Of a DNA stretch of 63,569 nt, positions 1 through 9,233 are shown in pieces (the first letter of the stretch is position 1; each line of letters opens with the position of its first letter). Source of the stretch: DSBN01 sp041686355 (GTDB lineage Bacteria; Spirochaetota; Spirochaetia; DSM-16054; Sediminispirochaetaceae); assembly GCA_041686355.1 (NCBI GenBank), contig JAWLDZ010000008.1:1-63569 (forward strand). The letters are read 5' to 3'. A model generated the notes under the pieces. That model was not told the DNA's origin and did not search any database. It was given only the letters and a program-made list of their open reading frames with translations. The translations under genes and the position numbers were made by a program.

Positions 1-2
1 CG

Positions 3-704
3 GCATTGATAATTCTCACACTGCTTGCACTAGCTCTTATAGGCTGCGGGATTCCCAGCTACCCGTATCTATACCCGCCGGAGGCTTTAGGCGGAGCAAG
101 AGTGGGTTTCAGACACGATGAGAAGAACGATCAGGATGTGTTTCGGGGATACGAAATCTTTTACCGATTTTATGCGGTAAATCCGGATACAGCCGGTACA
201 AGTCAGGCTGAAATCGACATGCAAAATTACTTTAATGGAGAAGGAGCAATCAGGTCTATTGTGTATGGCACCAGCAGCAGCGCATTTACCTACGGCTTTC
301 GCCGCCTCATCGTAGAAGGTAACACCGATACTGATCCTCCACCACAGTTGCCTATTGCTAGTGCTGATAGAAATATCACATTCGAAATAGAATTTTTCGA
401 AGATGAAACGGACGACATTATAAGATTTACTTATGATTCAGTAAGTTATGAAGTTTTCAGATTTGTTCCTTACGAGGAAAGCGTTGAGTACAGCTATAAA
501 CCTTTTTTACCTGCCAATAATTCGGATCTATATGATTTTACCAATGAAAGCGACATATCCGATTTAGAAGGTTTTGATGGAACCAGCATGTATGTTGCTT
601 TATTTGCAGTACCTTTTGGCTTTGATATTGATACCGGAGAACTATACGCTAACAGCAGCTACGAGGGAATGGAATATATTGGAAGTTTTGATTTGATTAA
701 TTAA
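3..704 (+). CDS. Lipoprotein of unknown function, 5'-truncated
   Basis: The reading frame is open from the first bases of the window, so the true start is probably just upstream; a TTG at 6 is the first possible start seen. The visible N-terminus is a hydrophobic stretch ending in a lipobox (L-I-G-C, about residue 14), which predicts lipidation and anchoring in a membrane. The remaining ~215 residues are acidic and aromatic-rich with no domain I recognise. The gene ends 31 bp before the next plus-strand gene. Being a lipoprotein is fairly secure; its function is unknown. Confidence 0.6.
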   Translation, partial: ALIILTLLALALIGCGIPSYPYLYPPEALGGARVGFRHDEKNDQDVFRGYEIFYRFYAVNPDTAGTSQAEIDMQNYFNGEGAIRSIVYGTSSSAFTYGFRRLIVEGNTDTDPPPQLPIASADRNITFEIEFFEDETDDIIRFTYDSVSYEVFRFVPYEESVEYSYKPFLPANNSDLYDFTNESDISDLEGFDGTSMYVALFAVPFGFDIDTGELYANSSYEGMEYIGSFDLIN

Positions 705-735
705 CTTTAACTTATTTTTTACACGGAGCAGCACT

Positions 736-1023
736 ATGGTAAGCTATTACTTTAACATTGGACTTATTTATTTTATCATTGGGTTCGGCAGTGCGATTAT
801 ATCTTACTACATTTTTAAGAAGGATGTGATTGGGCATTTTATTGGGGCGCTGATTGTCGGACTGATTGGCTCTTTTCTCGGTGGAGTTATAGAGTTTTTC
901 TTTGCAGATATAATCAAGCTTTTGACCAACTTGAACAATTCTGTGAATATCTTCCCGCCGCTGATCACCGCGGGTCTGCTGTTATGGATATTTGTGAAGG
1001 TGAGTGAACGGAGTATTGATTAG
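736..1023 (+). CDS. Small integral membrane protein, GlsB/YeaQ-like
   Basis: This 95-residue protein is almost entirely hydrophobic, with three predicted membrane segments (about residues 5-27, 32-57 and 70-88). The glycine-rich middle segment (GHFIGALIVGLIG) resembles the GlsB/YeaQ/YmgE 'transglycosylase-associated' family of small membrane proteins, whose biochemical role is unclear. It follows the lipoprotein gene after 31 bp, with a GGAGCA sequence just before the ATG serving as ribosome binding site. The family assignment is by eye and tentative; membrane location is well supported. Confidence 0.6.
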   Translation: MVSYYFNIGLIYFIIGFGSAIISYYIFKKDVIGHFIGALIVGLIGSFLGGVIEFFFADIIKLLTNLNNSVNIFPPLITAGLLLWIFVKVSERSID

Positions 1024-1166
1024 GGCTGTATAGCGGAGATACTACTGGCGAAATGGGAGCACGCGGTCTGTAAGATTGCATTTTCATAAAATATATTTAT
1101 TATTTTTACTTCTGATAATATATATTCTGTCTACTTTTATTAATTATTGCTTCACAAGGAGATTGT

Positions 1167-2030
1167 ATGACGTCCAAGTTTGAAAATATCGAAATGTTAG
1201 AGCAGCTAAGCAAAGATGAGCAGGAAGAGCTCTCCTCCGCCTGGATTGATTTTTATCGGATCATAAAAACCCTTCGCGGACCGGAGGGCTGCCCATGGGA
1301 CAGAAAGCAAACTGCAAAGTCGCTGGCCCCCAACTTAATAGAAGAGTCCTACGAACTTGTCGAAGCGATTGATAACAATGACATTGAAAATGTACGGGAA
1401 GAGATAGGCGATATTTTCCTGGTGGCCGGCATGATCGCTCATATCAACGCTGAAACAAATAGATTCAGCTTAGCTGATGTGATTTCTGAGGTGTCTGAAA
1501 AATTAGTCAGGCGACACCCCCATGTGTTTGGAGATGTCAAAAAAGATAATCCGGAAGAAGTGATTGAGCTTTGGAACCATATCAAAAAAAATGTGGAGAA
1601 AGATGGAAGTGGGTTTAAATCAATAAACGACAGTATCCCAAGGTCATTACCTCCCCTGGAACGTGCATTTAAAATACAAAAAAAGGTCGCAAAGGTCGGC
1701 TTTGACTGGGATAATTTACAGAATGTAAAAGACAAGGTGTCGGAGGAGCTTGCTGAATTGGATGAGAATATTCAAAATACCAATAAAACAACGCAACAAA
1801 ACGATATCGAGGAAGAGATCGGGGACGTGCTTTTTTCAATCATCAATTTGGCTCGACATTTGAAAGTCGAACCGGCCGTAGCCCTGCACAAAACAAACCA
1901 GAAATTTGCAGACCGCTTCCGTTATATTGAAGAGCAGATGCATCAGGAAAAGCGCAGCATGGATAAATCGGAATTCAACCGCATGGACGAGCTGTGGGAA
2001 GAAGCTAAAACACGACTGTCTAAAAAATAA
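1167..2030 (+). CDS. mazG: Nucleoside triphosphate pyrophosphohydrolase MazG
   Basis: MazG hydrolyses (d)NTPs to NMP and pyrophosphate, cleaning the nucleotide pool. The 287-residue protein has the expected tandem all-alpha MazG domains. The first carries GCPWDRKQT and the metal-binding pattern EE...EEIGD (roughly residues 38-90). The second carries SEEL...EEEIGD (about 190-225). Length is close to E. coli MazG (263 aa), with a short N-terminal extension. An AAGGAG at 1156-1161 lies 5 bases before the ATG and fixes the start. It converges on the radical SAM gene, with only 39 bp between the stop codons. Confidence 0.93.
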   Translation: MTSKFENIEMLEQLSKDEQEELSSAWIDFYRIIKTLRGPEGCPWDRKQTAKSLAPNLIEESYELVEAIDNNDIENVREEIGDIFLVAGMIAHINAETNRFSLADVISEVSEKLVRRHPHVFGDVKKDNPEEVIELWNHIKKNVEKDGSGFKSINDSIPRSLPPLERAFKIQKKVAKVGFDWDNLQNVKDKVSEELAELDENIQNTNKTTQQNDIEEEIGDVLFSIINLARHLKVEPAVALHKTNQKFADRFRYIEEQMHQEKRSMDKSEFNRMDELWEEAKTRLSKK

Positions 2031-2069
2031 TTCAGTTAAGAAGAATTGTTAACTTCTTTGGAAATAGCT

Positions 2070-4652
2070 TTATACTAACCTGAAGTAGTCAAAAAGCGAG
2101 CCCGCCGGTTCGCCGTAGGTTTCCGGTGGTTCCATCAACAGCTGTTCACGCTCTACGGAAAAGGAGGATAAAAACTCCCCTATCGTTCCATGAGTATATG
2201 TACACAGCTCTTTCAGGTTAAATTTACCCACGCCCTGCGTAGGAATAAACAGCTTTATAAAAGGAAGCTCCACCGTATCACTTTTTTGGTTAGATTCAAA
2301 CTCAAGCATATTTTTGTCAGCTTTTTTATCTTCCAGGAAAGTTATTATTTTTTCCGATAATCCTTCAATCCCGGAATCGCTAGTTTGAGTGTACTCTGAT
2401 TCGGGTAAGTCCTTGATAATATAGGTAGAAGCCGCATGCAGCGCCATCAGGGATTGTCCTCGACCACGGCCTTTCTGACCAGGCATTTGTTGCAGCCGTG
2501 TTATCTGAATTCCCTCCGGAAGAGCCCGGTTCATAGAGCCTATAAGATTTGTTGTTTCATGCTCTGTCATTAATTTGCAACGGGCTATTTCAGCCTTGGA
2601 TGCAATTCCCAAGGTCAGTGGGTGCGCAAATTCCATTCTCGGTTTTGGATTAAAGCCTGAGGTGTACTCGAGCCTAATACCTGCCCGCTGAAAACTCCGT
2701 TCAAAAATGGTCATTATATTTATATGTGACAGATAACGGGCTTTTCCCTGTTTGCTGAAGGAAAACAGATACCAGAAACCATCTGTCTCGATATCTTTTA
2801 CTGCAGCCTTTTCATTTTCATTTGTACCTTCATTTTCATTTGTACCTTCATTGTCAGTATTAGCTGCTTCAATTTGTTCCGGCTCATCTGCTGCCAGCGG
2901 ACGGGTTTCATGAACACATACTCCGCAATGATGGTCACAGGGAAACACACAAGCCTGTGTGAGTTCATGTTGTTTTGATTTTTCCAGCTCACTCTTTAGA
3001 AAACGGTTATGAATACCAATATCTACCTTGCTCCAGGGCAGCTCCTCATCAATATCACGTTCACGACAGCTCTCTTTTTCTACATCCCAGTTCTGTGCCT
3101 CAAAACTTGCTCGCCAGATATCAAAGGAAACATACTCCTCCCATGCATCCAGACGAGCTCCGCGGCGATACGCATCTTCTATTAGCGGCCCTACTCTTCT
3201 ATCTCCTCTTGAAATTACTCCTTCTAGAAAAGAAATAAAGGGCGAATGGTAATTTACCCGCACTGGAGTTTTATGAAAGGCTTCCCGAACCTCTTTTATA
3301 CGTTCCAGAGCTTGATCTTCCGTCAGCTGACGTGACCATTGATAGGGGGTATGAGGTTTCGGTATAAATGTCCCGATGTTGACATTTAACTTAAACTTAC
3401 TGATTTTCCGTACATGCTGCAGGTACTCAATTATAGCTTCGGCCTCATTCGCTCCCTCATATAAATGCTCCGGAAGACCGACCATAAAATAAAATTTTGC
3501 CAGGTTCCAGCCTCTTCGACGTGCTTCCAGTAGAATTTCAGTTACCTTTTCCGCAGTTACTTCTTTGTTAATACTTCGCTGCCACTCCTGGTGGGGAGTT
3601 TCCACGGCAAAGGTTAAACCACTTTTCCTGATTTTTGACACTTCCTGCAACAGGGGTAAGGTAAAAGAATTGACATGCAGCGAAGGCAATGCAAAGGAAA
3701 CCCCAAGCCCCTGGTAACGAGCATTTAATGTTTTTACCAACTGGTGAAGCCCCACATAATCGCCGGATGAAAGTGATGAGAGGGTAATTTCTCGGTACCC
3801 AAGTTCATATACATAGAAATCGGTTTCATCGATGATTGCGCCTACCGATTTTTGGCGATAGGGCCGGTAAAAATAACCTGCATGGCAGAAACGGCACCCA
3901 TTAGGACAGCCCCGCATTATTTCTACCACCGCATGGTCCTGTACCACACTGATGTTTGGTACAGGAAGCATACGTGTCCGGGCTGTATCAAAGCCGTGCC
4001 ATAATACCCGCTTTGCCGGTTGCTCCTTCTCCGGCATCCATACGGCCGGCACCGATTGGAGTTCTCTTAATATGTCCTGACGCTCAGCCCCCTTCGTTTT
4101 GCAGCTCTTGATGATTTGCACTATCGATTCTAGAGACTCTTCGGCTTCACCTATATAGATTGCATCAAAAAATTCTGCGAAGGGCTCCGGGTTCGTAAGG
4201 GCTGGTCCCCCACCAAGTACTATCGGGTCAGTCGAACTACGATCACTCCTGCGGATTGGAATATGCCCCCGTTCAAGGGTACTGAGAATATTAGTAGCAC
4301 TCAGTTCATAACCAACCGAAAAACCGAGCATATCCAGCTTCTGCAGAGGAATCCCACTCTCAAGGGTGTACAGGGGTATTCCAGATTGTCGAAGGTACTC
4401 CTCAAAATCAGGTGCAGGTGTAAATACCCTTTCACAATGAACATTGCCCATTGAGTTCAGCTGCGCATACAACAGTTTGATAGCAGTATTCGACATACCT
4501 ATTTCGTACAAATCGGGAAAGCATATAGCAGCCAACAAGTCCCCAGGGCGGCTCTCAGGTACAATTCCATATTCTCCGCCGGTATAACGCCCCGGCATTT
4601 GCACCATAGGCAGTATATGTGCTAAATCTATTTCAGGTTTAATGTGTTTCAT
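2070..4652 (-). CDS. TIGR03960-type radical SAM protein fused to a DUF2344 domain
   Basis: This is an 860-residue fusion. Residues ~1-220 form a B12-binding-like Rossmann region. A radical SAM core follows, with its 4Fe-4S motif CPNGCRFC (CX3CX2C) at about residue 249. The C-terminal ~230 residues, from about 626, match the TIGR03936/DUF2344 family (motifs QGKARYLSHINI and GFNPKPRMEF). A Cys-rich linker (CVFPCDHHCGVC) and a short NENEGT repeat lie between the two. Members of this family are uncharacterised; a role in RNA or protein modification is only a guess. It is the last gene of the mreBCD-mrdAB-rodA run, 20 bp after rodA, an arrangement known in several phyla. Confidence 0.85.
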   Translation of the reverse strand: MKHIKPEIDLAHILPMVQMPGRYTGGEYGIVPESRPGDLLAAICFPDLYEIGMSNTAIKLLYAQLNSMGNVHCERVFTPAPDFEEYLRQSGIPLYTLESGIPLQKLDMLGFSVGYELSATNILSTLERGHIPIRRSDRSSTDPIVLGGGPALTNPEPFAEFFDAIYIGEAEESLESIVQIIKSCKTKGAERQDILRELQSVPAVWMPEKEQPAKRVLWHGFDTARTRMLPVPNISVVQDHAVVEIMRGCPNGCRFCHAGYFYRPYRQKSVGAIIDETDFYVYELGYREITLSSLSSGDYVGLHQLVKTLNARYQGLGVSFALPSLHVNSFTLPLLQEVSKIRKSGLTFAVETPHQEWQRSINKEVTAEKVTEILLEARRRGWNLAKFYFMVGLPEHLYEGANEAEAIIEYLQHVRKISKFKLNVNIGTFIPKPHTPYQWSRQLTEDQALERIKEVREAFHKTPVRVNYHSPFISFLEGVISRGDRRVGPLIEDAYRRGARLDAWEEYVSFDIWRASFEAQNWDVEKESCRERDIDEELPWSKVDIGIHNRFLKSELEKSKQHELTQACVFPCDHHCGVCVHETRPLAADEPEQIEAANTDNEGTNENEGTNENEKAAVKDIETDGFWYLFSFSKQGKARYLSHINIMTIFERSFQRAGIRLEYTSGFNPKPRMEFAHPLTLGIASKAEIARCKLMTEHETTNLIGSMNRALPEGIQITRLQQMPGQKGRGRGQSLMALHAASTYIIKDLPESEYTQTSDSGIEGLSEKIITFLEDKKADKNMLEFESNQKSDTVELPFIKLFIPTQGVGKFNLKELCTYTHGTIGEFLSSFSVEREQLLMEPPETYGEPAGSLFDYFRLV
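2811..2846. repeat. Two perfect 18-bp tandem repeats inside the radical SAM gene
   Basis: The 18-bp unit TTCATTTTCATTTGTACC occurs twice head to tail, followed by a degenerate partial third copy. On the coding (minus) strand each unit encodes six residues of an NEGTNE-type linker between the Cys-rich segment and the DUF2344 domain. Because the unit length is a multiple of three, copy-number change would alter linker length without breaking the frame. Confidence 0.85.
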
Positions 4653-4672
4653 GTGTGAGGATCCTCAGTATT

Positions 4673-6016
4673 TTAGTATTTGTAGCGTCGAAGATGGATG
4701 TTCTGTATCAATGACAAACCAATAGTAGCTGTCCATAATGATGAGCCTCCATATGAGAGAAAAAAGAGAGGAATACCGGTAATGGGCATAATTCCAATGG
4801 CCATACCGATGTTGATAACCAAATGAAAGAATATCATAAAAATAACACCGGCACCTACAAATACTCCAAAATCATCACCGGAATGCAAACTTATTATCAA
4901 TCCGCGAATCAGTATTATAGCAAACAGTGCTAAAACAACGAGCGATCCAACAAATCCCCATTCTTCAGCTATAATTGAAAAAATAAAATCCGTACTCTGT
5001 TCTGGAAGAAACTGGTAGTGACTTTGGGTGCCTTCCAAATACCCCTTGCCCCATAACCCACCGGAGCCTACAGCAGTTAATGATTGGATAATATGCCATC
5101 CGCTCCCCTGGGGATCTATCTCCGGTTTAATAAACACAATCAAACGCATAATCTGATAATCTTTGAGTATAATACGGAGCAGGTATGAACTAATCAAAGA
5201 CAGGGAAAGCAACAGCCCAGTGCTTCCAAAATACATAAAAAATTTTCTCTTTGCAAAGCGGTATCCCATGAATGCAATGAGTCCTACAAAGCTAAGGGTT
5301 GCACTTGTAAAAAGTACCAGATTGATGCGACGAAATATATCGAAGAAGCGAATTTTCTGCTGAAGAATATAATTTTCCCATACCGGGATAACTGCAAACA
5401 ACACAGTTAAGACTCCAAATAATAGCAGAAACAGAAGCGCCTTTCGGTTCACTCCGGCAATATAACTGATTACCAAAAAAAGCGGAATATAGACTAATGC
5501 GGTTCCCATATCCGGCTGCAGCAGAATAAGACCCATCGGCAGCAGGGTTAGAGATAAGGCAATCAGAAAAGTCCCCATACTGCCAATTTCACTCTTTCGA
5601 TGCTGGAAAAAAGAAGCCAAGGCGATAATCAGACCGATTTTCATAAACTCCGACGGTTGAATTCCAAATCCAAACAGGCCCAACCAGGACCGCGCGCCTT
5701 TTACGGTTCTTCCAAACAGCAAAGTTACAATTAACAGCAGCAAAAGTGCTATGTATATTTGTATAGATAGTTTTTGCATTGTATCGTAATGGGGCAACTG
5801 TAGTAATATATAAAGTACTAATGCCGTAGCTATCCATACTATTTGCAGTACATATTCACGTGTTACAACCTGCCCCGCCGCATTAACCCCACTAGAGTAA
5901 ATGAACAGCCCGCCAATACACATTAAACAGAGCATAGGTAGGAATGTCAGAAAATCAAACTCGAATATTGAACCGGACCTTTGCCGATTCAAGAATCCCT
6001 CATTCTCTCCGATCAT
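4673..6016 (-). CDS. rodA: Rod-shape-determining SEDS peptidoglycan polymerase RodA
   Basis: RodA is the SEDS-family glycosyltransferase that polymerises lipid II during cell elongation, with PBP2 as cognate transpeptidase. The 447-residue protein has about ten membrane segments. SEDS motifs seen include the conserved loops around QPSEFMKIG, LQPDMGTALVY and EQSTDFIFSIIAEEWG, and the C-terminal GIPLFFLSYGGSS. It is longer than E. coli RodA (370 aa) because of an insert around residues 200-260. Its start overlaps the end of mrdA by 17 bp, which implies translational coupling. Confidence 0.95.
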   Translation of the reverse strand: MIGENEGFLNRQRSGSIFEFDFLTFLPMLCLMCIGGLFIYSSGVNAAGQVVTREYVLQIVWIATALVLYILLQLPHYDTMQKLSIQIYIALLLLLIVTLLFGRTVKGARSWLGLFGFGIQPSEFMKIGLIIALASFFQHRKSEIGSMGTFLIALSLTLLPMGLILLQPDMGTALVYIPLFLVISYIAGVNRKALLFLLLFGVLTVLFAVIPVWENYILQQKIRFFDIFRRINLVLFTSATLSFVGLIAFMGYRFAKRKFFMYFGSTGLLLSLSLISSYLLRIILKDYQIMRLIVFIKPEIDPQGSGWHIIQSLTAVGSGGLWGKGYLEGTQSHYQFLPEQSTDFIFSIIAEEWGFVGSLVVLALFAIILIRGLIISLHSGDDFGVFVGAGVIFMIFFHLVINIGMAIGIMPITGIPLFFLSYGGSSLWTATIGLSLIQNIHLRRYKY

Positions 6017-7868
6017 TATGCAGCCAACCCCAATTCAAAGATTCTATCGCCTCATCGTAATTCTGGTCGGCAAATATTCCCTGAAAAATAATATTTGCCG
6101 CACGTACAGCCCACCACTCCCACTCATTCTCTGCCTCTACCATAGTGACCACTACCACCTGTTCTTCTGGAGGGGCATCATATGGCCCGTAAGCGACAAA
6201 CCATGCATCCCAACTTTCCTCCAGCCCTACGTCTCCTGTGCCTGTTTTACCGGCAACTTTAACAGCATCGGTGGTGATAACTACTTCAGCAGTTCCGTCG
6301 GTAATTACCCCGCGCATATACCGCTGCACATCTTTAAAGGTCTCTTTACGAATACTTGAAGTGCGTGAAACCTCCGGTTCAATTGTCTCAATGGTTTGAC
6401 CGCTTACAGGATCCTCAACTTTTTTCAATAGATGCGGTTTATATACAACCCCTTCGTTGGTGACCATTGCCACCATATTGGCCATCTGAACAGGGGTTAC
6501 ACCAAGATATCCTTGACCGATAGAGGTATTTACCGTATCCCCTCCAACCCAGGCCGAACCGTAGGTCTGCTCTTTCCAAATTGGTGTAGGCACCGCTCCG
6601 CGAACTTCTCCGGGCAAGTCGATACCGGTATATTCTCCAAAACCGAAACGTTTTGCATAATTGGCAATAAAATCGATTCCTAAATAGTTTAATCCTAGAG
6701 TATAAAAATACACATTACAGGACTCCGCCAGCGCCTCTGATAAGTTAACCGGTCCATGCCCCTTAGGCTCATGACATTTAAACTCACGGTTACCTACCCA
6801 CATAGAGCCGCGACAGACTATCTCTTTCTCAGGATCGATAGCTTCTTCCTCCAATGCAGCGGTAGACATAATTACCTTAAAAGTGGATGCCGGAGCGTAA
6901 CTCGACTGGATCGCACGGTTAAGAAATGGATGCTGCGCATCAAGGGCATACCCACGGTAGGCTTGAAAGGCATTGTCCGTATAAAAATCATTGGGATCGT
7001 ACCAAGGGTACGAGACCATAGCTAATATCTCGCCAGTAGCCGGTTTCATAACCAAAGCAGTTCCTGTACGTCGTCCTAGAGCCTGTTCAGCCAGTCTTTG
7101 AATACGCCTGTCGATTGTTAACACCAGATTCTTACCGTTTTCCGGGGGAACCTCCGTCATTTTCCCACTGCCTACTTGGCGACCGTACACATCAACAACG
7201 TTATACCGTCGCCCGTCTTTCCCGCGCAGCAACTGATCGTATTGCCTTTCAATCCCGCTCTTGCCAACTACCGAGTTGATGGCATAACCCTGATTATACA
7301 TCACTTGTAACTCTTCTGTAGTAATTCCGCCCACATGACCAAGGATATGTGCGGTGGAATTGGTTTCTTGATAACTACGGATAGGTTTTCCATGCCAACT
7401 TACTCCGGGATAATCCTCAATATGCTCAGCAATACGGGTTATTATTTCGAAATCAACCCCGCTTTTAATTTCAACCGGCTGATATAGATTACGGTACTGT
7501 GCGGGAACTCTTGCTAAGATCTCATCCTGGCTCATACCGAGTAAATCGGAGAGCCGCTGTGCTACGGAAATCATCTGTTCGTTTGTGAGTTCCCCGGGAA
7601 TCATGTTTACCGCAAAGGAGTCCACATTAATAACCATTGGAGTATCGTGATTACGGTCAAATATCTCCCCCCGTTGTGCAGGAATCGGAATAGACCTTCT
7701 GGCTACCTGACGGGCTCTGTTCTTATACTCCCCGCCCTTGGTAATTTGCAAATGGAAAATGTACCCAAGGTATATGAGCAGAGCCACAACTATAAACAGC
7801 AGCAGGCTGTATACACGTAGGCTATAACGGTTTTTAACCGTGTTTGCTGAGTAATAGTGTTCATTCAT
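6000..7868 (-). CDS. mrdA: Penicillin-binding protein 2, elongasome transpeptidase
   Basis: PBP2 cross-links peptidoglycan in the periplasm. This 622-residue protein has one N-terminal membrane anchor (about residues 20-40) and a PBP dimerisation region. The transpeptidase domain carries all three active-site motifs: STFK (about residue 329, nucleophilic Ser), SCN (about 384) and KTGTGD (about 540). Length matches E. coli PBP2 (633 aa). It overlaps mreD upstream by 4 bp and rodA downstream by 17 bp, so it is part of a translationally coupled elongasome operon. Confidence 0.95.
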   Translation of the reverse strand: MNEHYYSANTVKNRYSLRVYSLLLFIVVALLIYLGYIFHLQITKGGEYKNRARQVARRSIPIPAQRGEIFDRNHDTPMVINVDSFAVNMIPGELTNEQMISVAQRLSDLLGMSQDEILARVPAQYRNLYQPVEIKSGVDFEIITRIAEHIEDYPGVSWHGKPIRSYQETNSTAHILGHVGGITTEELQVMYNQGYAINSVVGKSGIERQYDQLLRGKDGRRYNVVDVYGRQVGSGKMTEVPPENGKNLVLTIDRRIQRLAEQALGRRTGTALVMKPATGEILAMVSYPWYDPNDFYTDNAFQAYRGYALDAQHPFLNRAIQSSYAPASTFKVIMSTAALEEEAIDPEKEIVCRGSMWVGNREFKCHEPKGHGPVNLSEALAESCNVYFYTLGLNYLGIDFIANYAKRFGFGEYTGIDLPGEVRGAVPTPIWKEQTYGSAWVGGDTVNTSIGQGYLGVTPVQMANMVAMVTNEGVVYKPHLLKKVEDPVSGQTIETIEPEVSRTSSIRKETFKDVQRYMRGVITDGTAEVVITTDAVKVAGKTGTGDVGLEESWDAWFVAYGPYDAPPEEQVVVVTMVEAENEWEWWAVRAANIIFQGIFADQNYDEAIESLNWGWLHNDRRE

Positions 7869-8371
7869 AGCATTTGAGTTTCATGTTCGCTACAGAGCTT
7901 AAATACACGCAGTAGAGTAAAAATAAAGGGAGCTAACACTGCATGCATACCAATCTGAATCAGTACACCTAACGAAAGCACAGAGGATAATCGTACTGGC
8001 AGAAATATAATCGCAATTATAAAAGAAGTAAATGTTACTATTAACGTTGCAGCTATAGCAAAAACAACTGGTATAGTAAGGGAATCAACATACATCTTGC
8101 CTCTAGTCAAACCAAAAAAATGTCCGATGACCGTATAGATTAGACTATGGAAACCAAGGGGCGCCATCCCAAGCATGTCCATCACTAATCCAGCTAAAAA
8201 ACCAATAATCTTCCCTTCCATCGTTCCTAATTGGTGTGCAAAAAACACCAGCAATAGAAGGGTAAAATCTGGACGTATTTCAGCTATGTGCAGAGAGGTG
8301 AAAACACTGTTTTGCAGTAATGCACACACAATCAGAATAACAGCATATATAACCGGATTCTTCTTACGCAT
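7865..8371 (-). CDS. mreD: Rod-shape-determining membrane protein MreD
   Basis: MreD is a polytopic inner-membrane protein that binds MreC and helps organise the elongasome. The 168-residue product has five to six hydrophobic segments and the family's typical centre (RPDFTLLLLVFFAHQLG, then GFLAGLVMDMLGMAPLG). MreD is poorly conserved in sequence, so the call also rests on position exactly between mreC and mrdA. The start codon follows the mreC stop codon directly, and the end overlaps mrdA by 4 bp. Confidence 0.9.
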   Translation of the reverse strand: MRKKNPVIYAVILIVCALLQNSVFTSLHIAEIRPDFTLLLLVFFAHQLGTMEGKIIGFLAGLVMDMLGMAPLGFHSLIYTVIGHFFGLTRGKMYVDSLTIPVVFAIAATLIVTFTSFIIAIIFLPVRLSSVLSLGVLIQIGMHAVLAPFIFTLLRVFKLCSEHETQML

Positions 8372-9217
8372 TTATTCTTTCTCCACTAATAAAAACACAT
8401 ACTCAAGACGGGTGAAATCGACCAATGGGCGAATCTCCAGGGTGAGGGAAGATTCCCATTCTGGGGCCCGTATGGCGTCTACCCTTCCAATGTAAATATC
8501 TTCAGGATAAATGGAGCGAAAACCGGAGGTAACCACTAGATCGCCGAACTGGATTCTATTCTTGGCCCGCTTCTTAACATATGTCATTTCGACCAATCCA
8601 TCTGCAGCCCCTAGTCCATGCAAAAGGCCTTCATAACGGCTATCCCGCATTTTAGCAGCTACAAAACAGCTGCGGTCAATGATCGGTAAGACCTTAGCAG
8701 TTGCATCGGTCACCTCCACCACCTTACCGACCAAACTGCTGAAACCATCGGCATAGGCAATTACCGGAGTATCTTCGGTAATCCCGTGTGTGCTGCCGCG
8801 GTTAACGGTAAAACCATCAAAGAGCAGTCCCGGTTCTTTAGCGATTATCCTAGCCGCAACATGGGAGAACGGAATTTTTTCAGAAAAATCTAAAAGCTCA
8901 CGTAACTGGGTATTTTCGGCCTGCAGGTCCAGGATGTTGCGCTCTATTGTTTCATATTCGTTGACCTTTTCCTGCAGAACTTCGTATTCTTGGCGTATCC
9001 TGCGCAGCTCTCCGATTGAATTAAAAAAGTTGCCAAAGAAATGTCCAACCTCTGCGGCACTTGACTGCACCGAGGCAAATATCGAATACCCTAGGTGTTT
9101 GGAGGCTGAATTCATTGATTGGGATTGGGTTCCTATAGCAATAGTTGAAATTGTTATGAGAAAAACAAATACAACCCCATTACGATGCCGGGATAAAAAT
9201 CTTCTTAAACCTTCCAT
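8372..9217 (-). CDS. mreC: Rod-shape-determining protein MreC
   Basis: MreC is a bitopic scaffold that activates PBP2-RodA from the periplasmic side. The protein (281 aa) has a short cytoplasmic N-terminus, one membrane helix (about residues 12-30), a coiled coil (about 65-105, rich in E, L and R) and a C-terminal double beta-barrel region containing the family signatures VNRGSTHGI and GDLVVTSGF. It lies 16 bp after mreB and abuts mreD. Confidence 0.94.
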   Translation of the reverse strand: MEGLRRFLSRHRNGVVFVFLITISTIAIGTQSQSMNSASKHLGYSIFASVQSSAAEVGHFFGNFFNSIGELRRIRQEYEVLQEKVNEYETIERNILDLQAENTQLRELLDFSEKIPFSHVAARIIAKEPGLLFDGFTVNRGSTHGITEDTPVIAYADGFSSLVGKVVEVTDATAKVLPIIDRSCFVAAKMRDSRYEGLLHGLGAADGLVEMTYVKKRAKNRIQFGDLVVTSGFRSIYPEDIYIGRVDAIRAPEWESSLTLEIRPLVDFTRLEYVFLLVEKE

Positions 9218-9233
9218 TACCTATCCAGGCTGC

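Noticed and set aside
2031..2069. Terminator between mazG and the radical SAM gene
   Set aside because: Only a weak AAGAAG/CTTCTT pairing without a T-run is visible.
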